Shown one piece after another: positions 27,076 to 35,349 of a stretch of 64,000 nucleotides of DNA. The stretch is from DATEZO01 sp035255485 (GTDB lineage Bacteria; Pseudomonadota; Gammaproteobacteria; Burkholderiales; Burkholderiaceae_D), in NCBI GenBank assembly GCA_035255485.1, contig DATEZO010000181.1:4545-68544 (forward strand), given 5' to 3'. The first letter of the stretch is position 1. Each line of letters opens with the position of its first letter. Below the pieces are notes generated by a model, which saw only the letters and a list, made by a program, of their open reading frames with translations, did no database searches and was not told where the DNA came from. A program made the translations under genes and the position numbers.

Positions 27076-27885
27076 ATGTTTGGCAAGGAAAAATTGATGC
27101 GGATTGCAGGTCTTCGATGCAATCCAGTTACAAAAAGCAGCTTGGCTCCGCGTTTGAACCGTAGCGCAAATACTTTTGCGGGTGCGGTGCTGATGGCTTT
27201 CTTGGGCGGGTGCGGCAGCTCATTTCCCTTTCTCTCTGAAGACCCCGCAGTCCAGCCTGTCACTATACGGAAGAGTCATACCGTAACCGCCAGCAAACTG
27301 AAACGCATGCGATCAATGACGGCGCAAGACATCCTGAATGAATGGAGCACCTTCGGGCTGGAAACAAAGCCCGATCGACGCGGTCTGGCATCCCGTATGG
27401 CCCGGGCGCGAGGCAAGATTCCGCCGCATGATCACCCCGGCCTGATGGTGCAGGAAATTATCAAGAACACCGTTTGCCACTCGTGCGAGCAAAAACCGTA
27501 TCATGAAATGGTGACGCATGCATCCAGACTGCATGGCGTTCCTGCCAGCCTGATTCACGCTATCATCCAAAAGGAATCTTCCTATAACCCGTCTGCCATA
27601 TCCAGAAATCATGCTCGCGGCCTGATGCAAATTACCCCGGATACGGGCCGCTTCATGGGGGTCGAAAACAGTCAGCGATTGTATGATCCGCAAACCAATA
27701 TCAATGTCGGTGTCGCGTATCTGAAATACCTGATGCGCAATCACGATACCATTGACGAGGTACTTGCCGCCTACAATGCCGGCCCGGGCAATGTGCTCAA
27801 ATATAATGGCGTGCCACCTTTCAGGGAAACCAGGCGCTATGTGCACGATGTCAAGGAATTCTATTCGGCGGCCATAAGGGAGTGA
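27076..27885 (+). CDS. SLT-domain lytic transglycosylase lipoprotein
   Basis: A 269-residue exported protein. A long positively charged N-terminus is followed by a hydrophobic stretch ending in the lipobox-like LGGC (near residue 47), so it is probably an outer-membrane lipoprotein. The SLT domain occupies about residues 150-260, with catalytic Glu in IHAIIQKESSYNP, then ARGLMQITPDTGRFMG and VLAAYNAGPGNV. It cleaves peptidoglycan glycan strands. The upstream c-di-GMP riboswitch implies control by c-di-GMP. A CysxxCys (CHSCEQKPYHEM) before the domain is an extra feature. A G-rich run just before the ATG may serve as ribosome-binding site. Confidence 0.92.
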   Translation: MFGKEKLMRIAGLRCNPVTKSSLAPRLNRSANTFAGAVLMAFLGGCGSSFPFLSEDPAVQPVTIRKSHTVTASKLKRMRSMTAQDILNEWSTFGLETKPDRRGLASRMARARGKIPPHDHPGLMVQEIIKNTVCHSCEQKPYHEMVTHASRLHGVPASLIHAIIQKESSYNPSAISRNHARGLMQITPDTGRFMGVENSQRLYDPQTNINVGVAYLKYLMRNHDTIDEVLAAYNAGPGNVLKYNGVPPFRETRRYVHDVKEFYSAAIRE

Positions 27886-27950
27886 CAGCTGCGAACCACC
27901 GCTTCCTTCGTACATGGGAAGCAATGGCAGAAACTTGACGGGCGAATGAA

Positions 27951-27980
27951 AAAGCCGCCAGCGGACTACCTGGCGGCTTT
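27951..27980. terminator. Bidirectional intrinsic terminator
   Basis: AAAGCCGCCAG (27951-27961) pairs with CTGGCGGCTTT (27970-27980) around an 8-base loop, with A and T tracts on either side. It separates the convergent lytic transglycosylase and MFS genes and can serve both strands. Confidence 0.85.
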
Positions 27981-28019
27981 CTGACGCATGCCGCGAGCGG
28001 CATGCTCCATATACAAGAA

Positions 28020-29684
28020 TCAATCGTTGGCGTAGATATCCCTGTCCTTGGTTTCCTTGATAAACAGCATGCCGACCACAAATGTCATCAGCGAGATAAT
28101 GATCGGATACCAGAGGCCGTAGTAAATGTCGCCCTTGTACGCCACCAGTGCGAACGCAGTTGTCGGCAGCAGGCCACCGAACCAGCCGTTGCCGATATGG
28201 TAAGGCAGCGACATGGACGTGTAGCGGATGCGGGTCGGGAACAGCTCGACCAGCATGGCGGCGATCGGGCCGTAGACCATGGTGACATAAATCAGCAGGA
28301 TCGTCAGCAGAACCAGAACCATGCCCTTGTTCATCTGTGCAGGATCGGCCTTGGCAGGGTAACCTGCAGCCTTGATGGCATCGCCCAGCTCTTTCTTGAA
28401 GGCTTTATCCTTTGCCGCAGCTTCTTCCTTGGACAGGCCATGTGCATCATAGCCCTGAAAGACCTTGTCACCAACCTTGACCGAGGCAATCGTGCCGGCG
28501 GGTGCTTCCACTGTCGTGTAGTTCACGGAAGCGTTGGCCAGCACGGTACGGGCGATGTCGCACGAAGAAGTGAATTTCTTGGTGCCGGTCGGATTGAACA
28601 GGAACTGACATTTTTGCGGATCGGCGGTGACGACTACCGGTGCATTTTTAATTGCCGCTTCCAGTGCCGGATTGGCATAGTGGGTCAATGCGCCGAAAAT
28701 CGGGAAATAGGTCACTGCAGCGAGCAGGCAGCCGCCCAGGATGATCATCTTGCGGCCAATCTTGTCAGACAGGGCGCCGAACACGATGAAAAACGGCGTG
28801 CCAATCACGAGCGAAGCGGCGATCAGCAGGTTGGCCGTGGCGCCATCGACCTTCAGGGTCTGCGTCAGGAAGAACAAGGCATAAAATTGGCCGGTATACC
28901 ACACCACTGCCTGGCCGGCGGTCAGGCCGATCAGTGCCAGTATGACGATCTTCAGGTTTTTCCATTGGCCGAAGGATTCGGACAATGGTGCCTTGGACGT
29001 CTTGCCTTCGGCTTTCATTTTGGCGAATGCCGGCGATTCATTCATTGATAACCGAATCCAGACGGAGACTGCCAGCAGGAAAACCGATACCAGGAACGGA
29101 ATGCGCCAGCCCCAGTCGGCGAATGCCGCTTCGCCGATCGCGGTGCGCGTCCCCAGGATCACCATCAGGGACAGGAAAAGGCCGAGTGTTGCAGTGGTCT
29201 GAATCCAGGAAGTAAATGCGCCGCGCTTGTCATGCGGCGCATGTTCTGCCACATAGGTCGCCGCACCGCCGTATTCTCCGCCGAGCGCCAGGCCTTGCAA
29301 AATGCGCAGCGAGATCAGGATGATCGGTGCCGCAATGCCGATCGATGCATAGCTTGGCAACAGTCCTACCAGAAAGGTGGACGAGCCCATGATCAGGATC
29401 GTGACGAGAAATGTATATTTGCGGCCGATCATGTCGCCGAGACGGCCGAACACGAGCGCGCCGAACGGACGCACAATGAAGCCCGCTGCAAATGCCAGCA
29501 GGGCAAAAATGAATGCGGTGCTGGGGTCGGTACCGGCAAAGAACTGCTTCGCGATAATCGCAGCGAGCGAACCGTACAGGTAAAAGTCATACCATTCAAA
29601 CACGGTGCCCAGGGAAGACGCAAAAATAACCTTGCGTTCCTCCGCTGTCATGCCGCGTGTTGTTGCCGCTTGTCCTGTCGCCAT
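28020..29684 (-). CDS. MFS transporter, metabolite:H+ symporter (MHS) family
   Basis: A 554-residue, ~12-span transporter. The N-terminus ASSLGTVFEWYDFYLYGSLA and RPFGALVFGRLGDMIGRKYTFL are signatures of the MHS group (ProP/KgtP/ShiA relatives). Start MATGQAATTRG at 29684 follows the strong site AAGGAG. Between the predicted eighth/ninth and later spans is a ~110-residue soluble insertion (from about ADPQKCQFLFNP to AGYPAKADPAQMNKG) that standard MHS members lack. Substrate is unknown; the family moves organic acids and osmolytes. It is convergent with the lytic transglycosylase gene. Confidence 0.9.
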   Translation of the reverse strand: MATGQAATTRGMTAEERKVIFASSLGTVFEWYDFYLYGSLAAIIAKQFFAGTDPSTAFIFALLAFAAGFIVRPFGALVFGRLGDMIGRKYTFLVTILIMGSSTFLVGLLPSYASIGIAAPIILISLRILQGLALGGEYGGAATYVAEHAPHDKRGAFTSWIQTTATLGLFLSLMVILGTRTAIGEAAFADWGWRIPFLVSVFLLAVSVWIRLSMNESPAFAKMKAEGKTSKAPLSESFGQWKNLKIVILALIGLTAGQAVVWYTGQFYALFFLTQTLKVDGATANLLIAASLVIGTPFFIVFGALSDKIGRKMIILGGCLLAAVTYFPIFGALTHYANPALEAAIKNAPVVVTADPQKCQFLFNPTGTKKFTSSCDIARTVLANASVNYTTVEAPAGTIASVKVGDKVFQGYDAHGLSKEEAAAKDKAFKKELGDAIKAAGYPAKADPAQMNKGMVLVLLTILLIYVTMVYGPIAAMLVELFPTRIRYTSMSLPYHIGNGWFGGLLPTTAFALVAYKGDIYYGLWYPIIISLMTFVVGMLFIKETKDRDIYAND

Positions 29685-29869
29685 GCTTGTCTCCTTCATT
29701 TGATTAATATGAATGTGCAAATGACTCTTGCGCATTTCTTGCACAAGCGGAGTGTGCGACTTGAACCTTACACAATACTTTCTCGAAACTTACGGAAACT
29801 TACAGCTAAATTAATCAAAACCAACATTATTTCCTCTGTAGATGCAGTTGGCATTGTGCATGATCGAGG

Positions 29870-29891
29870 TTTACGAACGGTCGTTCTAAAT
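29870..29891. promoter_or_regulatory. Palindromic operator, TetR-type, upstream of thiolase gene
   Basis: TTTACGAACGGTCGTTCTAAAT contains the inverted arms GAACG and CGTTC around GT. An 18-of-22 match occurs at 41938-41959, before the SDR-thioesterase pair. Both genes can act on acyl-CoA or related substrates. This size and ACG/CGT style is typical for TetR-family repressors; no such gene is in the window. The surrounding 314-bp gap (29685-29998) holds the divergent promoters of the MFS and thiolase genes. Confidence 0.6.
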
Positions 29892-29998
29892 TATGGTATT
29901 CTGAGATGCAGAAAATCACTATTCGATAAAAGCGGGACAAACTCTGGCCGGGCTGCGCTTCGGTAAAATTCAATCTGATTCAATTCAAGGAGACTCAC

Positions 29999-31177
29999 AT
30001 GTCTGAAGCCGTCATCGTATCCACTGCACGCACCGGTCTGGCAAAGTCCTGGAAAGGCGCATTCAACATGACGCACGGTGCCACGATGGGAGGTCATGTC
30101 CTTGATGCCGCCATGCGGCGTGCCGGACTTGAACCCGGTGAAGTGGAAGATGTCATCATGGGTTGCGCCACGCCGGAAGGCGCGACCGGAAGTAACATCG
30201 CGCGCCAGATTGCATTACGCGCCGGCTGCCCGGTGACCACTGCCGGAATGACGGTCAACCGGTTCTGTTCTTCAGGCTTGCAAACCATCGCGTTGGCTGC
30301 ACAGCGCATACTCGCCGGCGAAGGCGATATCTACGCGGCGGGCGGCGTCGAATCCATCTCTTGCGTACAGCAGGAAGCGAACAAGCACATGCTGATTGAA
30401 ACATGGCTGAAGGAGCACAAACCCGCAATTTACTGGCCAATGCTGCAGACAGCGGAAACTGTCGCCAAGCGCTACGGCATTTCGCGCGAGCGACAGGATG
30501 AATACGGCGTGCGAAGCCAGTTACGAGCGGCAGCGGCGCAGGCAGCGGGCAAGTTCAATGATGAAATTGTGCCGATGACCACGATTATGGGTATTGCAGA
30601 CAAGGCGACCGGGATGCTGACGACGCAAGAAGTGACTATCGCAGCCGACGAAGGCATCCGCCCCGATACGACACTTGAAGCCGTATCGCAGATTCGCTCC
30701 GCATTGCCGGGTGGCGTGATTTCCGCTGGCAATGCCAGTCAGTTTTCCGATGGCGCTTCAGCCGTCATCGTCATGAATGGCAGTCTTGCTGAAACCCGAG
30801 GCTTGCAGCCGCTCGGCATTTTCCGCGGTTTCGCGGTTACAGGGTGCGAACCGGATGAAATGGGTATCGGCCCGGTGTTCGCGATACCGAAACTGCTGAA
30901 GAAGGCAGGATTGAAAGTGGAAGATATTGATTTATGGGAATTGAATGAAGCATTTGCGGTGCAGGTGTTGTACTGCGCAGACCAGCTCGGCATTCCGATG
31001 GATCGACTTAATGTAAACGGCGGTGCGATCGCGGTCGGCCATCCGTATGGCGTTTCAGGTGCACGGCTGACTGGTCACGCGCTGATCGAAGGCAAACGTC
31101 GCGGCGCAAAATATGTCGTGGTTACCATGTGCATCGGCGGCGGGCAGGGTGCGGCCGGGCTTTTTGAAGTTATCTGA
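29999..31177 (+). CDS. Thiolase family protein (acetyl-CoA acyltransferase)
   Basis: A 392-residue thiolase with the full catalytic set: nucleophile Cys in VNRFCSSGLQTIALAA (near residue 89), the His of NGGAIAVGHPYGVSGAR and the second Cys in CIGGGQGAAG. These enzymes cleave 3-ketoacyl-CoA (beta-oxidation) or run the reverse condensation. The YWPMLQTAETVAKRYGISRERQDEY region resembles FadA-type degradative members. It has its own promoter region with the palindrome at 29870 and a strong site AAGGAG before the ATG. No partner FadB gene is adjacent. Confidence 0.93.
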   Translation: MSEAVIVSTARTGLAKSWKGAFNMTHGATMGGHVLDAAMRRAGLEPGEVEDVIMGCATPEGATGSNIARQIALRAGCPVTTAGMTVNRFCSSGLQTIALAAQRILAGEGDIYAAGGVESISCVQQEANKHMLIETWLKEHKPAIYWPMLQTAETVAKRYGISRERQDEYGVRSQLRAAAAQAAGKFNDEIVPMTTIMGIADKATGMLTTQEVTIAADEGIRPDTTLEAVSQIRSALPGGVISAGNASQFSDGASAVIVMNGSLAETRGLQPLGIFRGFAVTGCEPDEMGIGPVFAIPKLLKKAGLKVEDIDLWELNEAFAVQVLYCADQLGIPMDRLNVNGGAIAVGHPYGVSGARLTGHALIEGKRRGAKYVVVTMCIGGGQGAAGLFEVI

Positions 31178-31343
31178 AAATGCGGACTGCGGCCACACTT
31201 TGGCCTTCGGTCAGGAATGGCTGAACGCCTGATAAAAGGCTTCACTTCACTAAAAGCATGCAAGCCAGGGAGCCGGGTAGACAAGAAATGTCATTCCAGG
31301 CGGACTGGCGCGTCGTTTCCAGCTTGCAACATTCAGGACGGTT

Positions 31344-31634
31344 TTGACCTACAATTTCGAGCTGCCGATATCGTCGATTGAACTGGCATATCCGATAACG
31401 TTCAAAGAATACTTTGCGTTTGAACTCGAAAAGCTGCGGATTCCGGAAAGCGGTGGCTTGGTAAACATTGAAGATGATCGAAGATCAATGGCTGATCGTT
31501 ACCTTGAAGGGCCGGTTGTTGATCCGCAATATCTGCATGGTTTTCGGCCGTTATCTGAATACCATGCCGGAGCCGCAGCGATATTCAAAAACGATTTGAC
31601 CTATATGAGATGGACCTTGATGTGGCCGATTTGA
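31344..31634 (+). pseudogene. Probable remnant of hemN (oxygen-independent coproporphyrinogen III oxidase), C-terminal part
   Basis: The translated segment SIELAYPITFKEYFAFELE followed by LRIPESGGLVNIEDD resembles the C-terminal domain of HemN, which usually reads like I-F-YFA-EL--L---GLV-I. The radical SAM part and the true C-terminus are absent, the only start is TTG, and the frame overlaps the next gene. In betaproteobacteria hemN often sits beside the cbb3 and fnr genes, which is the context here. Identification is by eye and tentative. Confidence 0.45.
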
Positions 31635-32410
31635 ACCTTGTTCCTGTTTTCATGATTGGCTTGCTGGGCGGCGTTCATTGTATCGGCATGTGCGGCGGTA
31701 TTGTTAGTGCGTTGTCAGTCGCATCGACGCCGAAAAGAAATTTTCCGGTCGCGGTAACTGTCGAGCGCGGCGCGACGCTGGGAGCCGTCAACACGTCTGA
31801 TAGTGCATTAAGGGTTGTCGCCTACAACATCGGCCGCATTGGCAGTTACGCCATTGCCGGCGCGCTTGCCGGCGGCATTGCGGAAGGTGCGCGTACCTTG
31901 ACCTTCATGTCATCCATCCAGATTGGTGGTTATTGGCTGGCCAATTTCATGCTTCTTGCGCTCGGTCTTTACCTGATGGACGCATGGCGCGGCCTGACGC
32001 GGCTCGAAGCAGCCGGGCAAATACTCTGGCGTCATGTACAACCGCTGGTAAAACACCTGCTGCCAATGGATAACCCAGTGAAAGCGCTGGCGTTGGGCGG
32101 TTTGTGGGGTTGGGTGCCATGCGGCATGGTGTACAGCGTATTGCTGACCGCGATGCTCACCGGTTCGGCATGGTCCGGTGCTGCCGTCATGCTGGTTTTC
32201 GGGCTTGGCACCTTGCCAACCTTGCTGAGCATGGGAATGCTGGGTACGCGCCTGAAAAAATGGACGCAGCAGCGCCGGGTGCGTATCGCCAGCGGGTTGA
32301 TTGTCTTTGCGTTCGGCCTGCTTGGCCTGATTCGTGCAGCGGAAGGCTTGTCGCTGGGATGGCTCGATGCGGTTTGCCTGAGCCCGCCTGCGACAAAGAC
32401 GCACCAATGA
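31610..32410 (+). CDS. Sulfite exporter TauE/SafE-like membrane protein (COG2836)
   Basis: A 266-residue protein with about six membrane segments. Near its start is GLLGGVHCIGMCGGIVSAL, the HCxxMCGG motif of COG2836 proteins found in cbb3 oxidase clusters and thought to help metal (probably copper) handling. A second conserved half has GLWGWVPCGMVYSVLLTAMLTGS. It overlaps ccoI by four bases (ATGA), so it is translated with the copper ATPase. The exact biochemical role is not established. Confidence 0.9.
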   Translation: MDLDVADLNLVPVFMIGLLGGVHCIGMCGGIVSALSVASTPKRNFPVAVTVERGATLGAVNTSDSALRVVAYNIGRIGSYAIAGALAGGIAEGARTLTFMSSIQIGGYWLANFMLLALGLYLMDAWRGLTRLEAAGQILWRHVQPLVKHLLPMDNPVKALALGGLWGWVPCGMVYSVLLTAMLTGSAWSGAAVMLVFGLGTLPTLLSMGMLGTRLKKWTQQRRVRIASGLIVFAFGLLGLIRAAEGLSLGWLDAVCLSPPATKTHQ

Positions 32411-34959
32411 GCAGCGTGCTGATTGACGATGTGCAGGGGGCGGCAGCGCATTCTGCAGCGATGGCGGATTGCTTTCATTGTGGTTTGCCTGTGCCGCCAT
32501 CCGCGCACTGGGTTGTCGCGATAGACGCTGTTGAGCGGCCGATGTGCTGCCCCGGTTGCCAGGCGGTTGCACAAGCGATTGTCGATAATGGATTGACCGA
32601 TTATTACCGCAACCGGACCGTGTTTTCTGGTACCGCGGACAAGGATGGGCTGATTCCGCCTGAACTGCAGCTCTACGATACGCCGGAAGGCATGCATCAA
32701 TTTGCGGCGGCTGTCGCAGAAGATGCGACGAGTTGCGAGACTACACTATCCATCGATGGCATTCGATGCGCCGCATGCGTATGGCTGATCGAACGCCATC
32801 TTGCGCGCGTGCCGGGCGTGCAGGCGGCCAACATGAATGTCGCCACGGAGCGGCTGTATATTCGTTGGGCGACGAATCGCTGCAAGCCTAGCGATCTTTT
32901 GAGGGCAGTACGCGAAATCGGATACTTGGCTTACCCCTTTGATGCGGTCAAGCATGGCGAGCAATTGCGCCGTGCCGGCAAGATCCTGTTTCGCCAGCTA
33001 TTCGTGGCCGGATTGTCGATGATGCAGGTCATGATGTATGCCGTACCAGCCTATTTGACAAACGAGGGCCCGATCGAAGCGGATATGGCAGCATTGATGC
33101 AATGGGCCAGTTTGTTGCTGACGATTCCGGCCGTATTTTACTCGGCATTGCCTTTTTTCAAGGGCGCCTGGGTCAATATGAAGAATCGCGCGCCGGGCAT
33201 GGATGTGCCAGTGGCGCTTGGCATCGCGGCGGCGTTCGGCGCCAGTGTCGTGGCGACATGGCGCGGACAGGGTGAAGTCTATTTCGACTCGGTCACGATG
33301 TTCATTTTTCTGCTGCTGTGCAGCCGTTATTTCGAACTGCTTGCCAGGCGCAAGGCCGCAGCGTCACTGGAAAAGCTGCAATATGCCTTGCCTGCTTCCG
33401 CCTCCCGCATGCCAGCCTATCCCGCTAGCCACGCGACCGAGATTGTGCCGGCGGCGCAATTGCAGGAGGACGATATCATTCTTGTCAAGCCGGGCGAAGC
33501 GATTGCTGCCGATGGCATGATCATCGATGGCGAAACATCGATCGATCTGTCCCTGCTGACGGGCGAAAGCCGACCAACGCGCAAGGCGCCTGGCGATATG
33601 CTTCCGGGCGGTGCAGTTAATGCAACGCAGGCCGTGATCATGCGCGTATCGAAGAGCGCCCGGGACAGCACCTTGTCAGCACTGATCAAACTGATCGAAC
33701 GGGCAGGGCAGGCCAAGCCGCAGCTGGCATTATGGGCGGATCAGGTCGCCGCGTGGTTTGTTACTGCGCTATTGCTGTTCGCGCTGGTTGTTTTCGGTTT
33801 GTGGGAATGGCTGGATCCATCACGCGCCTGGCCTATCGCAATTGCAGTACTGGTGGTTTCCTGCCCATGTGCCTTGTCGCTGGCGACGCCGACCGCCTTG
33901 GCTGCTGCAACCGACAGAATGGTGCGCCAGGGAATCCTGATCGTACAGCCGCATGTGCTGGAAACCCTGCATCGCATGACGCATATCGTTTTTGACAAGA
34001 CCGGCACGCTGACTCTCGGCAAACCCAAGGTGCAGGCCATTGAAATATTCGGCGTAACCGATCGTCAGTCTTGCCTGCGGATAGCGGCCGCACTGGAAGC
34101 ATCCAATGCGCACCCGCTTGGGATGGCGATCGTGCAGGCTGCAGCCGAAGCGCAGATAGTACCGCCTGCGGTCGCGCCTGCGGGCGAGGTGTTTTATCAG
34201 GTTGGGCAAGGGCTGGAAGGCAGGCTGGATGGAACACATTATCGGCTAGGCAGCGCGGCGTTTGTCGCTGGCATTGCGGACAACCTGACTATGGAATTGC
34301 CAAATGATGGGCTAACGCCGGTTTATCTGGGTGCCGATCATGCATGGCTGGCACGCTTTGATATGGCGGATCCGGTGCGCGACGATGCCCGCCGCGTAAT
34401 TCAATGGTTCAAATCGGCTGGTAAAACGGTAATCCTCTTGAGTGGCGATCAACATGCCATCACGCAGCGTGTTGCAGAGGAGCTCGGCATTGATGCGGCG
34501 TACGGCGAATATCTCCCGGATCAAAAACTGGCATTCGTGCAGAACTTGCAACGCGATGGCGCAGTGGTTGCCATGGTAGGGGATGGTATGAATGATGCTG
34601 CGGTATTGCGCGTTGCCGATGTATCGTTTGCGATGGGTGCCGGAGCGGCGCTTGCGCAGGCGCATGCGGATACCGTACTGTTGTCAGGCAAGTTGATGTC
34701 AATCGTGGAAGCTGCCGATGCGGCCTCGCAAACCATGTCAGTGATACGCCAGAACCTGGCCTGGGCCGTAATTTACAATGCGCTTGCGATCCCTGCTGCT
34801 GCCTCGGGTTACCTCAACCCCTGGCTGTCGGGCATCGGCATGTCGCTCAGTTCGGCGATAGTGGTAGCCAATGCTCTGCGCCTGCGCCGTATCTCACGCA
34901 AGCGTTTTTTGAAGCTGGATGACTCCGCCATGGCAGGCAAAGCGCCATATTTGAGTTAA
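32407..34959 (+). CDS. ccoI: Cu+-translocating P-type ATPase for cbb3 oxidase assembly
   Basis: An 850-residue P1B-type ATPase. It has an N-terminal cysteine-rich region (CFHCGLPVP and CCPGCQAVAQ), an HMA metal-binding domain with GIRCAACVWLIE, eight membrane spans, the transport motif CPC at about 486-488 (SCPCALSLATP), the phosphorylation site D530 in DKTGTLTLG, and the hinge MVGDGMNDAAVL. CcoI/FixI exports copper to the periplasm for the CuB centre of CcoN. Start ATG overlaps the upstream stop. Its last codons form the first unit of a 44-bp tandem duplication. Confidence 0.95.
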   Translation: MSSVLIDDVQGAAAHSAAMADCFHCGLPVPPSAHWVVAIDAVERPMCCPGCQAVAQAIVDNGLTDYYRNRTVFSGTADKDGLIPPELQLYDTPEGMHQFAAAVAEDATSCETTLSIDGIRCAACVWLIERHLARVPGVQAANMNVATERLYIRWATNRCKPSDLLRAVREIGYLAYPFDAVKHGEQLRRAGKILFRQLFVAGLSMMQVMMYAVPAYLTNEGPIEADMAALMQWASLLLTIPAVFYSALPFFKGAWVNMKNRAPGMDVPVALGIAAAFGASVVATWRGQGEVYFDSVTMFIFLLLCSRYFELLARRKAAASLEKLQYALPASASRMPAYPASHATEIVPAAQLQEDDIILVKPGEAIAADGMIIDGETSIDLSLLTGESRPTRKAPGDMLPGGAVNATQAVIMRVSKSARDSTLSALIKLIERAGQAKPQLALWADQVAAWFVTALLLFALVVFGLWEWLDPSRAWPIAIAVLVVSCPCALSLATPTALAAATDRMVRQGILIVQPHVLETLHRMTHIVFDKTGTLTLGKPKVQAIEIFGVTDRQSCLRIAAALEASNAHPLGMAIVQAAAEAQIVPPAVAPAGEVFYQVGQGLEGRLDGTHYRLGSAAFVAGIADNLTMELPNDGLTPVYLGADHAWLARFDMADPVRDDARRVIQWFKSAGKTVILLSGDQHAITQRVAEELGIDAAYGEYLPDQKLAFVQNLQRDGAVVAMVGDGMNDAAVLRVADVSFAMGAGAALAQAHADTVLLSGKLMSIVEAADAASQTMSVIRQNLAWAVIYNALAIPAAASGYLNPWLSGIGMSLSSAIVVANALRLRRISRKRFLKLDDSAMAGKAPYLS

Positions 34960-35017
34960 AGCAGAATAACTTGATGGCAGACAAAGTGTCCCACTTTGGT
35001 TAAAACAGAATAATTTG
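34930..35017 (+). repeat. 44-bp tandem duplication at the 3' end of ccoI
   Basis: Unit 1 (34930-34973) covers the last ten codons of ccoI, including its stop, plus 14 bases; unit 2 (34974-35017) repeats it with 34 of 44 identical bases. Each unit starts with ATGGCAG and has TAA at positions 28-30, so unit 2 still encodes a nine-codon open frame (MADKVSHFG) before ccoS. Confidence 0.75.
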
Positions 35018-35019
35018 TC

Positions 35020-35214
35020 ATGGAAGCGCTTTTTCTTCTTATTCCTCTCAGTATCGTTATCGTTTTCATCGCACTCTGGATTTTTTTCAGAATGTCGGAT
35101 AGCGGTCAATTTGACGATATGGTCGGACCTGCATTACGCATTTTGCAGGATGACGATACTGTACAAAAGACACAGCATGAAACTGCCGCCAATACTGATG
35201 CCGATAAAAAGTAA
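35020..35214 (+). CDS. ccoS: cbb3-type cytochrome oxidase assembly protein CcoS
   Basis: A 64-residue protein with one membrane span (LFLLIPLSIVIVFIALWIFF) and the conserved RMSDSGQFDDMVGPALRILQDDD. CcoS is needed to insert haem b and CuB into subunit I. It follows ccoI after the tandem duplication and precedes ccoN, matching the usual ccoI-ccoS order. The stretch from here to ccoN carries the FNR box. Confidence 0.93.
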   Translation: MEALFLLIPLSIVIVFIALWIFFRMSDSGQFDDMVGPALRILQDDDTVQKTQHETAANTDADKK

Positions 35215-35257
35215 CAATGTTGACGATGTTTTTAAATTAATTTCCCTTGCTCGCAAA

Positions 35258-35271
35258 TTGATTTAGATCAA
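35258..35271. promoter_or_regulatory. FNR box upstream of ccoN
   Basis: TTGATTTAGATCAA matches the FNR consensus TTGAT-N4-ATCAA perfectly and lies 79 bases before the ccoN start. An Fnr-type regulator gene with all four cluster cysteines is encoded at 41080-41838. Activation of ccoNOQP at low oxygen is the expected outcome. Confidence 0.88.
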
Positions 35272-35349
35272 TTTGATCCAGGTCAAAGTTTTCGGGGGTG
35301 TAAATCCGTAATCTGCCTCGCATCATTCTGGCATTTGGGGAGAACGTTT

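Noticed and set aside
28002..29048. 348-codon plus-strand frame opposite the MFS gene
   Set aside because: Antisense shadow; rich in His, Gln and Arg as expected from the complement of a hydrophobic protein.
31288..31320. GTCATTCCAGGCGGAC resembling the REP-like element
   Set aside because: Too short and without an inverted partner.
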